The notes beneath the pieces were generated by a model. That model worked only from the letters and a program-made list of their open reading frames with translations, ran no database searches and was not told where the DNA came from. From positions 1 to 64,000 of the forward strand of contig CAYRJA010000001.1 in NCBI GenBank assembly GCA_964424455.1: a stretch of 64,000 nt of DNA, in the 5' to 3' direction. This document shows, piece after piece, positions 25,284-34,218 of the stretch (positions within the stretch are counted from its first letter, which is position 1; every line of letters begins with the position of its first letter). The position numbers and the translations under genes were made by a program. This DNA is from CAYRJA01 sp964424455 (GTDB lineage: Bacteria > Bacteroidota > Bacteroidia > Chitinophagales > UBA10324).

Positions 25284-26318
25284 TTATCCTATTTCAAACA
25301 GCACTCCTGCACTTCCCGGTGGTTTTTTATTCAAATGTTTGTAAGCCAGTTCGGTAGCTTCTCTTCCGCGTGGTGTGCGTTTTAAATATCCTTCCTGAAT
25401 CAGAAATGGCTCATATACTTCTTCCAGTGTGCCGGCTTCTTCGCCTACTGCGGTAGCAATGGTAGTAATTCCTACAGGACCGCCATTGAATTTGTCAATG
25501 ATAGCGCTAAGAATACGATTATCCATTTCATCTAATCCGTGTTCATCTACATTCAGTTGGGTTAATCCGTAGCGGGCAATCTCCACTTCAATTTTTCCAT
25601 TACCCTTTACCTGTGCAAAATCACGGATGCGGCGAAGCAGTGCATTGGCAATACGCGGAGTGCCACGGCTGCGCCTTGCCACTTCAAAGGCAGCGTCATC
25701 AGTAATTTTTGTATTCAGAATGGATGAAGAGCGAAGAATAATATTTTTTAACACATCGCTTTTATAATACTCAATTCGTGAAGTAATCCCAAAACGGGAA
25801 CGCAGCGGCGATGATAGTAATCCGGACCGGGTAGTAGCGCCTACAAGTGTAAATGGGTTGAGCGAGAGTTGAACACTGCGTGCATTCGGACCGCTGTCAA
25901 TCATAATGTCAATCTTATAATCTTCCATAGCAGAGTATAAATATTCCTCTACAACAGTTGACAGTCTGTGAATTTCATCAATAAATAATACATCCTTATC
26001 TTCAAGATTAGTAAGCAGCCCTGCTAAGTCAGCGGGCTTTTCCAATACCGGACCGGAAGTTATTTTCATATTCACACCTAACTCATTTGCGATGATATGA
26101 GAGAGAGTGGTTTTCCCCAATCCCGGCGGACCGTGCAGCAGCACATGGTCAAGCGCTTCACCTCTTTGCTTTGCCGCTTTAATAAACACTATCAGGTTAT
26201 CAACGATTTGCACCTGTCCCTGAAATTCGCTGAACTCTTGCGGACGCAGCACTTTCTCTATCTCCTTTTCGGCAGCATTCATTCCCTCATTACCGGTATT
26301 TAGATTTGGATTACGCAT
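25284..26318 (-). CDS. ruvB: Holliday junction branch-migration helicase RuvB
   Basis: 344 residues, usual length. The hexameric AAA+ motor drives branch migration with RuvA and RuvC. Visible: Walker A G-P-P-G-L-G-K-T-T near residue 66, Walker B L-F-I-D-E-I-H-R-L near 112, sensor and arginine-finger block T-T-R-S-G-L-L-S-S-P-L-R-S-R-F-G near 160-176, and the C-terminal winged-helix with T-P-R-G-R near 320. No ruvA or ruvC is adjacent. Confidence 0.96.
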   Translation of the reverse strand: MRNPNLNTGNEGMNAAEKEIEKVLRPQEFSEFQGQVQIVDNLIVFIKAAKQRGEALDHVLLHGPPGLGKTTLSHIIANELGVNMKITSGPVLEKPADLAGLLTNLEDKDVLFIDEIHRLSTVVEEYLYSAMEDYKIDIMIDSGPNARSVQLSLNPFTLVGATTRSGLLSSPLRSRFGITSRIEYYKSDVLKNIILRSSSILNTKITDDAAFEVARRSRGTPRIANALLRRIRDFAQVKGNGKIEVEIARYGLTQLNVDEHGLDEMDNRILSAIIDKFNGGPVGITTIATAVGEEAGTLEEVYEPFLIQEGYLKRTPRGREATELAYKHLNKKPPGSAGVLFEIG

Positions 26319-26442
26319 GAGAGCAGTGTTTATCTGTTGGCAAAGATTAAGGAGAATTTCCGAATTACAATTCCAAATCTTAAAATTAAATGAACATAAA
26401 TACTGAATAATGCAGCGTTATCGTTCATACCTGTTAATCACT

Positions 26443-26450
26443 TAAATTTG
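26443..26450 (+). promoter_or_regulatory. -7 element for the secreted amidotransferase-like gene
   Basis: TAAATTTG, a full TAnnTTTG match. It covers the TTG at 26448, the upstream limit of the open frame, which argues for the ATG at 26475 as the true start. Confidence 0.6.
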
Positions 26451-26474
26451 CACATACTATTTTCAATTTCTCAG

Positions 26475-27731
26475 ATGAGGAAAATCTTAATCACACTTAC
26501 TATTGTTTTTCTGTCGCGGCTTTGCTTTGGCTCCATGATTCTTATTCCTATGGACACCAAGCAAGCACAACACCTGAAAGCTTATGGTGTTGCATATTGG
26601 ATATTGCAGCATAGTGTTACAGTTGACTGGCTGCTGAACTACAGGGGTGGAAGTTTCTCTTTCCCTTATGACAAAAATTTTGAAAGTGAATGTCTGATTC
26701 GTGGTGTTTCTTATGAATTGGTTCCGGATGCTCAATATACTGCAATACTTACAACCATTGCTAACCCCGATGTAAATCAGGATGTTATTAAACTTGAGAA
26801 AGTACCTAAGATTGCGGTGTATTCACCCAAAGACAAATTGCCATGGGATGATGCTGTAACACTTGTTTTGACTTATGCTGAAATTCCTTACACATTAGTT
26901 TACGATGATGATGTGCTCGAAGGGAAACTGCCATTGTACGACTGGCTGCATCTGCACCATGAAGATTTTACAGGACAGTATGGAAAATTTTATGGCATGT
27001 ATGGAAATACGCAATGGTATCAGAAAGATGTGCAGACTCAGGAAGCTACGGCTAAGAAATGGGGTTATCCGAAAGTGTCTCAGTTGAAATTAGCCGTTGC
27101 TCAGAAGATTAGAGATTATGTTGCCGGTGGCGGTTTTCTTTTTGCTATGTGTTCGGCTACTGATACTTATGATATAGCGCTGTCTGCCGAAGGAGTAGAT
27201 ATTTGTGCAACCCCGTTTGACGGCGATCCCATGGAGCCGAATGCGCAGCAGAAACTTGATTTCAGTAAATGTTTTGCATTTGAGAATTTTACCATCAGCC
27301 CTAATGTGTACGAATATGAGTTTTCAAGTATAGACTCAAAAGTGCCGCGTGTAATTCCTATGGAGCAGGATTATTTCACACTGTTTGATTTTTCTGCAAA
27401 ATGGGATCCTGTTCCTACCATGTTGTGTCAGGATCATACAAAAACCATAAAAGGATTTATGGGGCAAACCACCGCATTCAGAAATCAGTATATAAAATCA
27501 AGTACACTCGTGATGGGAGAAAATAAAGCTGCGGATGAAGCGCGCTACATTCACGGAGAATACGGTAATGGTACATGGACTTTTTATGGAGGACATGATC
27601 CCGAAGATTTTCAGCACTTTGTTTACGACCCGCCTACCGATCTGGCGTTGCATCCCAACTCACCCGGCTACCGGCTTATTCTTAACAATGTTTTATTTCC
27701 GGCGGCGAAGAAGAAAAAGATGAAAACATAA
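26475..27731 (+). CDS. Secreted protein of the family often labelled 'asparagine synthetase B'
   Basis: 418 residues from the ATG at 26475, chosen because the upstream TTG overlaps the -7 element. A signal peptide (R-K-I-L-I-T-L-T-I-V-F-L-S-R-L-C-F-G) is followed by L-I-P-M-D near residue 25 and K-I-A-V-Y-S-P near 115. A D-W-L-H-L-H-H-E-D-F-T-G-Q-Y-G motif near 155 is followed by G-G-G-F-L-F-A-M-C-S-A-T-D-T, reminiscent of class I glutamine-amidotransferase-like folds with a Cys. I recall homologues in Bacteroidetes named asparagine synthetase B, but no AMP-binding synthetase domain is present, so that name is probably wrong. Function unknown; periplasmic or surface location likely. Confidence 0.65.
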   Translation: MRKILITLTIVFLSRLCFGSMILIPMDTKQAQHLKAYGVAYWILQHSVTVDWLLNYRGGSFSFPYDKNFESECLIRGVSYELVPDAQYTAILTTIANPDVNQDVIKLEKVPKIAVYSPKDKLPWDDAVTLVLTYAEIPYTLVYDDDVLEGKLPLYDWLHLHHEDFTGQYGKFYGMYGNTQWYQKDVQTQEATAKKWGYPKVSQLKLAVAQKIRDYVAGGGFLFAMCSATDTYDIALSAEGVDICATPFDGDPMEPNAQQKLDFSKCFAFENFTISPNVYEYEFSSIDSKVPRVIPMEQDYFTLFDFSAKWDPVPTMLCQDHTKTIKGFMGQTTAFRNQYIKSSTLVMGENKAADEARYIHGEYGNGTWTFYGGHDPEDFQHFVYDPPTDLALHPNSPGYRLILNNVLFPAAKKKKMKT

Positions 27732-27732
27732 A

Positions 27733-27740
27733 TAAATTTG
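27733..27740 (+). promoter_or_regulatory. -7 element for the 162-residue secreted protein gene
   Basis: TAAATTTG, a full match to TAnnTTTG, 20 bases before the GTG start at 27760. Confidence 0.6.
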
Positions 27741-27759
27741 CAGCCCTAATTTAATAAAA

Positions 27760-28248
27760 GTGATAACCCGGATTTTTTCTTCTGTTACAGTACTGTTATT
27801 TTTTATCGCCGGTGCAGCATCTGCACAAAAATGTTTAGATGCAAAAGGACAATTGGATTTTAACTCATTGATTTCTCAATATCAGAGTGATTATAAATTA
27901 GTTTCTATCAGAGAGGTTAGGATGACCTCAGGTCAAATATTAACTATTAACTCAGAGTTGAATGCTGATTTTGATTACCTGATTGGAATAGTATGCAATG
28001 GAAGCGCACAAGCTGCAGGAGTGGAACTTCGGGATAACATAGGCACACTGATGAATTATAATATCAACTATAATGCATTTAAGAGTAATGAAGCCATTCT
28101 TGAATTCAGAGATGCCGGCAGAATGAATTATAAAATATCAGTAAACGCCATTGATAAAAACAATACAGAGATATGCGGTAAAGTTTTTATTATGGCAAAA
28201 GAAAAGATAGATGGGAAGAGGATGAAGAGAAGGATGACTGCCTTTTAA
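27760..28248 (+). CDS. Small secreted protein of unknown function
   Basis: 162 residues, GTG start with its own -7 element. A clear signal peptide (I-F-S-S-V-T-V-L-L-F-F-I-A-G-A-A-S-A) precedes a compact domain of about 125 residues that looks beta-rich, with two cysteines likely to form a disulfide in the periplasm and a basic end (K-R-M-K-R-R-M). I do not recognise the family. It ends 4 bases inside the end of the convergent porin gene. Confidence 0.7.
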   Translation: MITRIFSSVTVLLFFIAGAASAQKCLDAKGQLDFNSLISQYQSDYKLVSIREVRMTSGQILTINSELNADFDYLIGIVCNGSAQAAGVELRDNIGTLMNYNINYNAFKSNEAILEFRDAGRMNYKISVNAIDKNNTEICGKVFIMAKEKIDGKRMKRRMTAF

Positions 28249-30149
28249 TTCCAAAACATCCAACTCACACCAATTTTAATGGCTTTGTCAGCAGCGGGAT
28301 AGTGAAGCGCTGAATAATAACCCGGCTGAAACCATCCTTGCGACAGATTCTCCATCTTAACAAAAATTCTTGCAGAGCGGATCCCCATATTGACAAATAC
28401 ATCTGTAACAGGATAGAATTTTGCTTTCATTTCGTTCTGAAGATAAAATTGAGAAGTAGCCGGAGAGAATGCAGGAAAATAATAACTGCTGGTGTAATAC
28501 ACATCCACACCCACACTTAATCTCAGTGCATTTTTGAATAAATTATTCTGAAAATAAAGGGAGTGAAAGCCAACATATTCCGGAACAGAAATAATGCTTG
28601 CATCGGAGAATTGCTGAATGGCTAATTCATTATTGAAATGAAACTTTCCAATGGTGAAATCTTTATGAAGTGTTACAACAACTCCTGTAATATTCTTTGA
28701 GGACTGCTCGGGAACGGCAAGCGTATTCCAGAAAATATAATTACTCAACTGTAAATATTCCGCTCTCAGTATAAGGTTTAACTTATCTGATTTCCATTCC
28801 ATACCGGCTTTGTATTCACTGTATGAAGAAAAGTAATTTTTCCAGCTATAATGATTAGAGTAATACTGCTGTAACAGTAACGAAGGAAGCACATTCATGC
28901 TGCTCAGTATTATTTCTGCCAAGCCCAAATCTTCTGAAATTCTGTATCCGGCAAACAGCCCGGTATTGTAAGCGGTGTTATTTTCGCTTTGCAGTCCGCC
29001 TTCCACAGATAAACCGTAAATCCACTTCTTCTGATTGGCATTTTGCAAAAAAATACTGCCGGTGGTTTGCTGCATTTTCGTTTGCTGCATAAGGTTCTGA
29101 ATGAGAAACAGCCGGTGATTGATATTAAATGTTGCACAGAGTTTCCGGTATGTTACAGTAGTGTCATTTGCCCTGTTCTTTTCCGGAAGCAGTTGAAAGG
29201 ATATATTATTCTCAATCATCTTCCACAGAAGAGAATCATTGGTTTTTGTCCGGTTGTAATTGAATCGGTTATTATAGTATCCAAAATCAGTAGTGTCGTC
29301 ATGATAAACATATTTATAATCAGCAAAATCAAAACGATGTGTAAGCCGTGCAGAGGCATAAAACTTTTTTATAGTAACAGTGTCATTGATATGCTTGTCG
29401 TAAGATACACCCCAGTCATAAGAATGAGTAAAGCCAATATCTTCTCCTCTAAAGAGGGTTCGTGAACTGTCAAGCGCTATAGAAGCAAGATCTTTACTTA
29501 ACAGCAGAGGGTCAGTGAAAACAGAATCATTTGTAACACCTCCATTATTCTGCCATCTCAGTTTGTTAAAGATAATATAGGCGCTCAGATGATAGCGTTC
29601 GTTTTTTGAATGATAGCTGCTGAAAATATTTATATTGAAGACATCCGCTCGCTGCTGCTGATAAGTTCCATCAGCACCACTGAGCCGGAACTCAAAACCT
29701 GCATTGATGAGATTAGTAATATTCTGTGTGTGAGTACCGGTAAGCTGCTGTTCATTTTTTGGACCGAAAACATAAAACAAATGAGAGTATGGTTTCTTTG
29801 TATCGTAGAACCGGACATTGTCAGGTTTGAAAAGATAAATGTCGAACGAATAAAAACCAATATCAGGCAGAATATTGTTCTTAAAACTAAAAATGGAAGA
29901 GTAGTAGGGAAGTCCAAGATTTCCGAGATTAGACAGACCTAAGCGTGATTTTCCGGCATCATAAATTTCAAACCTGTTTAAAGTAGTATCAACTACATAT
30001 CGTTTTGAAAAATCTTTTGCAAAAAAATAAAGTGTCCATTTAGGATTGTAGCGATGATAAGTAGAATCATCACCTATGGCAAATGCACGGCTGCTAATAA
30101 AAATGAGATGACAAACAATTACAATCAGCAGAAATCTTGTCTTTCTCAT
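28245..30149 (-). CDS. Putative outer membrane porin (PF14121-type)
   Basis: 634 residues. The signal peptide (L-L-I-V-I-V-C-H-L-I-F-I-S-S-R-A-F-A) is followed by a region with Y-F-F-A-K-D-F-S-K-R-Y-V-V-D-T near residue 40 and L-G-N-L-G-L-P-Y near 76. The rest alternates aromatic and polar residues over many strands and ends W-M-F-W-N, typical of a beta-barrel recognised by BamA. This matches the Bacteroidetes putative-porin family. Transport specificity is unknown. Fifteen bases separate it from the nucleoside phosphorylase gene on the same strand, so co-transcription is likely. Confidence 0.75.
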   Translation of the reverse strand: MRKTRFLLIVIVCHLIFISSRAFAIGDDSTYHRYNPKWTLYFFAKDFSKRYVVDTTLNRFEIYDAGKSRLGLSNLGNLGLPYYSSIFSFKNNILPDIGFYSFDIYLFKPDNVRFYDTKKPYSHLFYVFGPKNEQQLTGTHTQNITNLINAGFEFRLSGADGTYQQQRADVFNINIFSSYHSKNERYHLSAYIIFNKLRWQNNGGVTNDSVFTDPLLLSKDLASIALDSSRTLFRGEDIGFTHSYDWGVSYDKHINDTVTIKKFYASARLTHRFDFADYKYVYHDDTTDFGYYNNRFNYNRTKTNDSLLWKMIENNISFQLLPEKNRANDTTVTYRKLCATFNINHRLFLIQNLMQQTKMQQTTGSIFLQNANQKKWIYGLSVEGGLQSENNTAYNTGLFAGYRISEDLGLAEIILSSMNVLPSLLLQQYYSNHYSWKNYFSSYSEYKAGMEWKSDKLNLILRAEYLQLSNYIFWNTLAVPEQSSKNITGVVVTLHKDFTIGKFHFNNELAIQQFSDASIISVPEYVGFHSLYFQNNLFKNALRLSVGVDVYYTSSYYFPAFSPATSQFYLQNEMKAKFYPVTDVFVNMGIRSARIFVKMENLSQGWFQPGYYSALHYPAADKAIKIGVSWMFWN

Positions 30150-30164
30150 TCTATTGTTACAGTA

Positions 30165-30986
30165 TTATATTAATCCAACCAGTTCTTTTAATAATAAAGT
30201 CATCTTTGGTTCAGCTTCATTTGCTGCCTTCAATACTTCTTCGTGAGAAACCTTTACAGGTGTATCGGGGTTGCCTTCGTCAGTAATCACGCTGACACCA
30301 AAAATCTTCATATTCATGTGGCGGGCTACAATTGCTTCCGGAACGGTTGACATGCCCACGGCATCGCCGCCGATAATACGCATGAATTTATATTCGGCAG
30401 GAGTTTCAAAAGTCGGACCGGGCGTACTTACATACACTCCACTGTGACATTTGATTTTGTTTTTTGCAGCAATATTCAGTGCATGTTGAATCAGGTTTTT
30501 ATCATATACGGCATGTTGGTCAGGAAAACGGGGTCCTAATTCCTCCTCATTTCTCCCAATGAGCGGGTTGGTAATTTGTAAGTTGATATGATCAGTAATA
30601 ACCATCAGTTCACCCACTTTAATTGACGGGTTCAGTCCGCCGCTGGCATTTGTAAGAAGCAAGGTCTCAACACCGATATACTTCAAAACACGTACAGGAA
30701 ATGTTACTTCCTGCATGGTATATCCTTCATAAAAATGAAAGCGCCCCTGTAACACCGCTACATTTTTCCCATTGAGTGTGCCCAACACTAATTTACCCGG
30801 ATGACCGAAAACAGTTGAAACCGGAAAGTGAGGAATGTCTTTGTAAGCAATGGAATCATGTACCTGAACTTGATTTACCAAATCGGACAGACCGGAGCCG
30901 AGAATAATTCCGATGGTTGGTTTAAAATTAGTTTTCTTCTGAATGAAATCAGATGCCTCTTTTATTTTCTGTAACAGATTTTCCAT
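30165..30986 (-). CDS. punA: Purine-nucleoside phosphorylase
   Basis: 273 residues, the length of trimeric class PNPs acting on inosine and guanosine. Motifs in order: I-L-G-S-G-L-S-D-L near residue 28, F-G-H-P-G-K-L-V-L-G near 60, the phosphate/ribose block L-L-T-N-A-S-G-G-L-N near 110, P-G-P-T-F-E-T-P-A-E near 188 and G-G-D-A-V-G-M-S-T-V-P-E near 206. It functions in purine salvage. It lies between lpxK and the porin gene on the minus strand. Confidence 0.93.
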   Translation of the reverse strand: MENLLQKIKEASDFIQKKTNFKPTIGIILGSGLSDLVNQVQVHDSIAYKDIPHFPVSTVFGHPGKLVLGTLNGKNVAVLQGRFHFYEGYTMQEVTFPVRVLKYIGVETLLLTNASGGLNPSIKVGELMVITDHINLQITNPLIGRNEEELGPRFPDQHAVYDKNLIQHALNIAAKNKIKCHSGVYVSTPGPTFETPAEYKFMRIIGGDAVGMSTVPEAIVARHMNMKIFGVSVITDEGNPDTPVKVSHEEVLKAANEAEPKMTLLLKELVGLI

Positions 30987-31016
30987 TGGTGTTTTTCTAT
31001 ACTAACCTCATCCACG

Positions 31017-32090
31017 TTACCGGATATTATTAGTAGAGTTTGATTTTTTTAAGAAGTCAAAAATAAGTTTGTTGAATTGGTTTTTATCATCTTCTGAAAA
31101 TTTATGCTCAACGGGTAAAACCCATATCTGAATATGATGTTGTGTAAACCAGTCTTTTAAACCCATCAACCGCATTGCATCTTTTTCTGTGGTGAGTATT
31201 ATCCTTTTTTCGGCATTGATAGAATTCCATTTTAATAAGAGATTATTCAAATCCTTTTCTCTGAAATAATAATGGTCAGGAAAAATCATCGGATGAACAT
31301 TGCTGCCTTGGCTATTCAGATAACGGATTAACGGGGTAGGATTGGCAATCCCACAGAGCAGAAGAATTTCCATTTTGGAATCTGCCATTTGTAGTTGAGT
31401 TATAGTTGAATTAAATAGAGAATAAATTTTACCATAGTTCAGGATGCTAAAAAATACCTGTGCAGAACTGTAACACTTTATTTGTTTTCTGATGTCTGAT
31501 TTTTCTGCTTCGGTTATCTGTTCAGGCGAACGTGTTACAACAATTAAATCTGCTCTGGAAGCGCCATTTCTGAATTCACGCAACCTGCCTGACGGAAGCA
31601 ACCAATCTTTATAAAAAGGAGAATCAAAAGCGGTAAGTAAAATATTTAATCCGGCTTTTACAGAGCGGTGTTGAAAAGCATCATCCATAAGAATAATCTG
31701 TAAGTCGGGATTTTCATACAGCATTTCAGGAATTGCCATCATGCGGTCTTCACTAACTGAAACTAATGCATCCGGAAAATTTCTTTTCAGTTGTAACGGT
31801 TCGTCACCCACTTGCTCTGCAATAGAATCTTCTCTTACAGATAAATATCCTGTTGTTTTTCTTTTATAGCCCCTGCTTAATGTACCTACTTTGTAAAACT
31901 CTTGAAGCAGCGTTATCAGATATTCCATCATCGGAGTTTTTCCTGTGCCTCCGGCAGATAAATTACCGACACATATCACAGGAAGGTCAAACTCTGTACT
32001 GCGAAATATTTTCCAATCATATAACTTGTTGCGAATAAAAACAGCAAGTCCATAGAGCAGTGAAAAGGGGAGTAACAGAATTTTTAACAA
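31017..32090 (-). CDS. lpxK: Tetraacyldisaccharide 4'-kinase
   Basis: 357 residues. It phosphorylates the lipid A disaccharide precursor at the inner membrane. An N-terminal hydrophobic anchor (L-L-L-P-F-S-L-L-Y-G-L-A) precedes a P-loop in S-A-G-G-T-G-K-T-P near residue 47, then L-S-R-G-Y-K-R near 77 and L-M-D-D-A-F-Q-H-R near 134, the DxxFQHR-like active-site signature of LpxK. It indicates a lipid A-bearing Gram-negative envelope. Confidence 0.93.
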   Translation of the reverse strand: MLKILLLPFSLLYGLAVFIRNKLYDWKIFRSTEFDLPVICVGNLSAGGTGKTPMMEYLITLLQEFYKVGTLSRGYKRKTTGYLSVREDSIAEQVGDEPLQLKRNFPDALVSVSEDRMMAIPEMLYENPDLQIILMDDAFQHRSVKAGLNILLTAFDSPFYKDWLLPSGRLREFRNGASRADLIVVTRSPEQITEAEKSDIRKQIKCYSSAQVFFSILNYGKIYSLFNSTITQLQMADSKMEILLLCGIANPTPLIRYLNSQGSNVHPMIFPDHYYFREKDLNNLLLKWNSINAEKRIILTTEKDAMRLMGLKDWFTQHHIQIWVLPVEHKFSEDDKNQFNKLIFDFLKKSNSTNNIR

Positions 32091-32237
32091 GCAGTAAAAT
32101 AATTTTCTGATAAAGGTCGCAAGATAGGGTTCTTATTTTTTCATTCTCTGTCTAAGTACAGGGATTTTTGCTTGTAGTACAAATCGGTAACGATACCCGT
32201 AATAATTTTAAAATCTATAAATTGCCAAACAATTACT

Positions 32238-33332
32238 ATGAAACTCTCTGATATAATTCAAGCGCTTGAATCTTTTGCTCCGCCTTTCTTACAGGAAAGC
32301 TATGATAATGCCGGACTGATTACCGGATCACCGGAAATGGAAATTACTTCAGCGTTGCTTTGCCTGGATTCTATAGAAGAAGTAGTGGATGAAGCTATTC
32401 AGCAAAAGAGCAACCTGATTATTGCTCATCATCCGATTATTTTTTCAGGGCTGAAAAAGCTGAACGGTAAAAATTATGTGGAGCGCACCATTATCAAAGC
32501 AATAAAAAATGATATTGCCATTTATGCGGCACATACTAATCTGGATAATGTGTTACAGGGAGTGAATCAAAAAATTTCCGATAAACTTGGTTTGAAGAAC
32601 ACCCGGATTCTTTCTCCAAAAAATAATATGCTGAAAAAACTGTTCACATTTTGTCCAAAAGATAAGGCAGAACAGGTTCGCAATGCAATGTTTAATGCAG
32701 GAGCAGGCGATATTGGCAATTACAGTGAGTGCAGTTTTAATTCGGAGGGAACTGGAACATTTAAAGCGGGCGAAGGCACTCATCCTTATGTAGGCGAACA
32801 AGGAAAACGACATCATGAAAGCGAAACAAAAATTGAAGTGATTTTTCCTTCATGGAATGAAGGGGCAGTGGTTGCAGCAATGATAAAAACACACCCTTAT
32901 GAAGAAGCTGCTTATGATATAGTTTCTCTTGATAATACTTTTTCTGCAGTTGGCTCAGGAACGGTGGGTGAACTTGAAGTTGAAATGGATGAAACTGAAT
33001 TTCTGAAACACTTAAAAGAAAAGATGTCAGCGAAGGTGGTAAGGCATACCAAACTACTGAATCGCAAAGTCAGGAAAGTGGCGGTTTGCGGGGGTGCAGG
33101 AAGCTTTCTTCTGACGGATGCTATTAAATCAGGCGCAGATATATTTGTTACTGCGGATTTTAAATATCATCAATTTTTTGATTCGGAAGGAAAAATAATG
33201 ATATGCGATATCGGACATTATGAAAGTGAACAATTTACACTCGAACTATTCAGAGATGTTTTGAAGAAGAAATTTCCTACATTTGCGACCACTTTTTCAA
33301 AAGTGAATACAAACCCCATAAAATATTTCTGA
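32238..33332 (+). CDS. Nif3-like dinuclear metal-centre protein
   Basis: 364 residues. Nif3/YbgI/YqfO family: a toroidal hexamer with two metals, related to GTP cyclohydrolase I type 2 proteins. Metal ligands are visible in I-I-A-H-H-P-I-I-F near residue 62 and in the C-terminal half at D-I-G-H-Y-E-S-E near 335. The inserted middle domain (~130-235) is the YqfO/PII-like insertion found in longer family members. The downstream zinc-ribbon gene begins on the base after the stop codon, a conserved pairing in Bacteroidetes. Confidence 0.88.
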   Translation: MKLSDIIQALESFAPPFLQESYDNAGLITGSPEMEITSALLCLDSIEEVVDEAIQQKSNLIIAHHPIIFSGLKKLNGKNYVERTIIKAIKNDIAIYAAHTNLDNVLQGVNQKISDKLGLKNTRILSPKNNMLKKLFTFCPKDKAEQVRNAMFNAGAGDIGNYSECSFNSEGTGTFKAGEGTHPYVGEQGKRHHESETKIEVIFPSWNEGAVVAAMIKTHPYEEAAYDIVSLDNTFSAVGSGTVGELEVEMDETEFLKHLKEKMSAKVVRHTKLLNRKVRKVAVCGGAGSFLLTDAIKSGADIFVTADFKYHQFFDSEGKIMICDIGHYESEQFTLELFRDVLKKKFPTFATTFSKVNTNPIKYF

Positions 33333-34097
33333 ATGACCAAAGTAAAAGAATCTCCGGCAAAACCTTCTGAAATTCCTGTTGAGGAGCGTTTGCGTAATCT
33401 ATACAAACTCCAGAAAATTGACAGTAAGATAGATGACATCCAAATTCTGAAAGGTGAATTACCAATGGAAGTAAGCGACCTTGAAGACGAAATTACAGGA
33501 CTGAAAACCCGCACTACCAAGATTGAAGAAGAGATAAAAGAACTGAATGAAGTAATTTCCAATTACCAATTGGGAGGAAAAGAAGCGGAAGCGCTGATAA
33601 AAAAATATCAGAAGCAGCAACAGAATGTGAAGAATAACAGGGAGTATGATGCACTAAGCAAAGAAATAGAACTGCAAAAACTCGATATTCAGCTTTCAGA
33701 GAAAAAAATTAAAGAAGCTCAAGTTGAGATTGAACAAAAGAAGGAATACTTCGGCGAATGTGAAAAAGTAATAAAAGCAAAAGAAAAAGATCTGAAACAA
33801 AAGAAAGCCGATCTTGAGGATGTGATAAAAGACACAGAGACAGAAGAAAAATCGCTTTTAAAAAAATCAAAAGAAGCAGAAAGTAAAATTGATGAGCGGT
33901 TGATTACGGCATATCATCGGATTCGCAAGTCATACCGGAACGGTTTGGCAGTTGTTACAGTTCAGCGTGCTGCTTGCGGAGGTTGCTATAACGCAATTCC
34001 CCCACAGATTCAACTGGAAATCCGTCAAAACAAAAAAATTATGCTTTGCGAACACTGCGGACGAATTCTGGTAGATGAGGCGCTCTTAGAGAAGTAG
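33333..34097 (+). CDS. Coiled-coil protein with C4 zinc ribbon
   Basis: 254 residues. About residues 20-190 form a long charged coiled coil rich in Glu and Lys. The C-terminus carries a C4 zinc ribbon (C-G-G-C near 215 and C-E-H-C-G near 237). This is the CT398/zf-RING_7-type architecture, often beside nif3 genes and proposed to act with it or in secretion or nucleic-acid contexts; the function is not established. The start codon abuts the nif3 stop, so the two are translated from one message. A terminator follows at 34142. Confidence 0.85.
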   Translation: MTKVKESPAKPSEIPVEERLRNLYKLQKIDSKIDDIQILKGELPMEVSDLEDEITGLKTRTTKIEEEIKELNEVISNYQLGGKEAEALIKKYQKQQQNVKNNREYDALSKEIELQKLDIQLSEKKIKEAQVEIEQKKEYFGECEKVIKAKEKDLKQKKADLEDVIKDTETEEKSLLKKSKEAESKIDERLITAYHRIRKSYRNGLAVVTVQRAACGGCYNAIPPQIQLEIRQNKKIMLCEHCGRILVDEALLEK

Positions 34098-34141
34098 AGA
34101 TAGCGCTGCTTAAACGCATTATAAACACCAAGCAAACACCT

Positions 34142-34176
34142 TCAGCCCGGCAATAGATTGTTGGGCTGATTTTTTT
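34142..34176 (+). terminator. Rho-independent terminator after the zinc-ribbon gene
   Basis: TCAGCCC (34142-34148) pairs with GGGCTGA (34163-34169), followed by a run of T. Confidence 0.85.
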
Positions 34177-34218
34177 ATCGCAAGAATATACTCGAAGAAA
34201 TAAACAGGTAATGAATTG

